A stretch of DNA of 61,661 nucleotides, taken from assembly GCA_017744415.1 (NCBI GenBank), contig JAGIBJ010000047.1:1-61661 (forward strand), in the 5' to 3' direction. This document shows positions 60,924 through 61,661 of this stretch, piece after piece. Position numbers and translations under genes: made by a program. The DNA is from Solirubrobacteraceae bacterium. GTDB lineage: Bacteria; Actinomycetota; Thermoleophilia; Solirubrobacterales; Solirubrobacteraceae. Position 1 is the first letter of the stretch. Each line of letters starts with the position of its first letter. The notes under the pieces are model-generated. The model saw only the letters and a list, made by a program, of their open reading frames with translations. It did no database searches and was not told the origin of the DNA.

Positions 60924-61661
60924 GTGAAGGTTGGCCATTTCCTCGATGCTGGTGACGCAGAGCGCGCGCGCATCCTGGATGTCGCACGCCGCCTGGGCTC
61001 CGTGCGCTGGCCCGCCACCGTGGTCGTGGTCGCCGCCGTGGCGAGCCTTGCGACCGTCGCCGGCACCGCCGTGATCGGCCCGGTGCTGCTCTACCTCTGC
61101 CTCCTGCCGCTGTTCGCGCGCCTCGCTCCCGAATGCGAGGCCCCGGAAGGCCTGCTCTTCGGCGCCCTCGGCCTCGGCCAGGTGGCCATTGCCGCGTCGC
61201 TCAGCGTCGCGCACGACTGGGGCATCGAAGGCCTCGGCCTGATGGTGCTGCCGGTGGTCGTCGCCAGCGTGCTCTTCCCGCCACGCACGCTCATCGCGTT
61301 CATCGGGGCCAGCCTGATCGTGATGCTCGGCGCCGCGGGCCTCATCGATCCCTCGCGCGTGCTCGACGAGCCGCCCGTGGTGCTGCTCCCGATCGGCGTG
61401 CTGCTCTGCGTCGCCGTGCCCGGCGCCGCCGTCCGCGCCTCCGACGAGAGCTCCCGTGGCACCGCGATCGCTGATGCCCTCACCGGCGCGCTCAACCGCA
61501 TGGCCCTTGAGGCGCGCGTGTCGGAGCTGATGAGCGGATCGCACGGCGACGGGGTGCCCGTCGGGGTGATCATCGCCGACCTGGATCACTTCAAGGCCGT
61601 CAACGACGAGCTCGGCGATGCGGGCCTGGAGTGCCGCACGGTTCAAGAGCCCCGTGAGGGG
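60924..61661 (+). CDS. Membrane GGDEF protein, cut by the window end and apparently chimeric
   Basis: From the GTG at 60924 the protein reads VKVGHFLDAGDAERARILDVARRL, a paralogue of the start of the GGDEF protein at 34426. About five membrane helices follow, then a GGDEF start (DALTGALNRMALEARVSEL) and IADLDHFKAVNDELG. After that the expected HDAGDG... is replaced by an unrelated 15-residue run to the window end. A ribosome-binding GAGGAG lies about 14 nt upstream, with a tiny ATG-stop frame between. The GGDEF active site itself is not reached. The intact part is a real gene; its 3' end is unreliable. Confidence 0.75.
   Translation, partial: MKVGHFLDAGDAERARILDVARRLGSVRWPATVVVVAAVASLATVAGTAVIGPVLLYLCLLPLFARLAPECEAPEGLLFGALGLGQVAIAASLSVAHDWGIEGLGLMVLPVVVASVLFPPRTLIAFIGASLIVMLGAAGLIDPSRVLDEPPVVLLPIGVLLCVAVPGAAVRASDESSRGTAIADALTGALNRMALEARVSELMSGSHGDGVPVGVIIADLDHFKAVNDELGDAGLECRTVQEPREG
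61608..61661 (-). other. Inverted fragment of another GGDEF domain at the right end
   Basis: Read on the minus strand from 61661, the last 54 bp give PLTGLLNRAALQARIAEL, the standard first helix of a GGDEF domain. That is close to but different from the three GGDEF starts elsewhere in the window. On the plus strand the same bases interrupt the GGDEF gene. The junction lies at GAGCTCGGC (61608-61616), which both sequences share. It is either a true inversion, the start of a convergent paralogue, or a fold-back assembly error. Confidence 0.65.

Overview
The window is about 61.7 kb of very GC-rich (roughly 70-75%) bacterial DNA. Genes are densely packed, with many GTG/TTG starts and ATGA/GTGA overlaps. 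The gene content points to a high-GC actinobacterium: a lipoyl biosynthesis pair, an MSMEG_0567-0572 type nitrilase cluster, a DUF2142 membrane protein, LMW-PTP type ArsC and a Pit/DUF47 phosphate transporter. A Thermoleophilia (Solirubrobacterales/Patulibacter-like) source is my best guess, but nothing here proves it. I see no tRNA, rRNA, CRISPR array, transposase or phage gene.

Layout. 1-5.9 kb: two CPBP membrane proteases, an L,D-transpeptidase, pyrE and a DUF2142 membrane protein. 6.1-22.1 kb: a surface-polysaccharide locus on both strands with six GT2/GT4 glycosyltransferases, a WecB/TagA (GT26) enzyme, a Wzx-like flippase, three methyltransferases, two GDP-mannose 4,6-dehydratase paralogues, a UDP-glucose 4-epimerase and a zinc peptidase. 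22.5-30.1 kb: an alpha/beta hydrolase with a TetR regulator, lipB-lipA, a TetR/MFS efflux pair with three operator palindromes, and a second hydrolase. 30.1-34.3 kb: an E1alpha-E1beta-E2 2-oxoacid-dehydrogenase-like operon whose key catalytic residues are substituted, including the lipoyl lysine. 34.4-36.6 kb: a diguanylate cyclase with two membrane-GGDEF units. 36.8-38.8 kb: an arsenic island (ArsR, ArsN-like acetyltransferase, ArsC, aquaglyceroporin). 38.9-44.5 kb: an OmpR/histidine-kinase pair flanked by 11-bp-spaced direct repeats, then a NarL-type kinase and regulator separated by a PaiB-like gene and a palindrome-rich island. 44.8-46.1 kb: a WxL-like secreted protein and a TetR regulator. 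46.6-52.3 kb: a compact Nit1C (nitrilase/radical SAM) cluster in which two pairs of functions are fused. 52.4-57.3 kb: a DsbA-fold protein, a secreted two-repeat protein, the Pit phosphate transport operon and a RibD/DHFR-like reductase. 58-60.9 kb: an HxlR regulator divergent from an MFS exporter and a thioesterase. 60.9 kb-end: a second GGDEF protein that runs off the window through an apparent inverted, chimeric junction.

How the genes work together. The polysaccharide locus would make GDP-6-deoxyhexose and UDP-galactose donors, assemble a repeat unit and flip it. LipB and LipA make lipoyl groups, yet the E2 encoded nearby cannot carry one. In the arsenic island, arsenate would be reduced by ArsC and arsenite would leave through the channel, with ArsR as sensor. 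The Nit1C genes are linked in other bacteria to nitrogen starvation and cyanide/nitrile use. The strongest leads are the catalytically altered dehydrogenase operon, the fused Nit1C cluster, several intergenic palindrome arrays and the inverted GGDEF junction at the right end.
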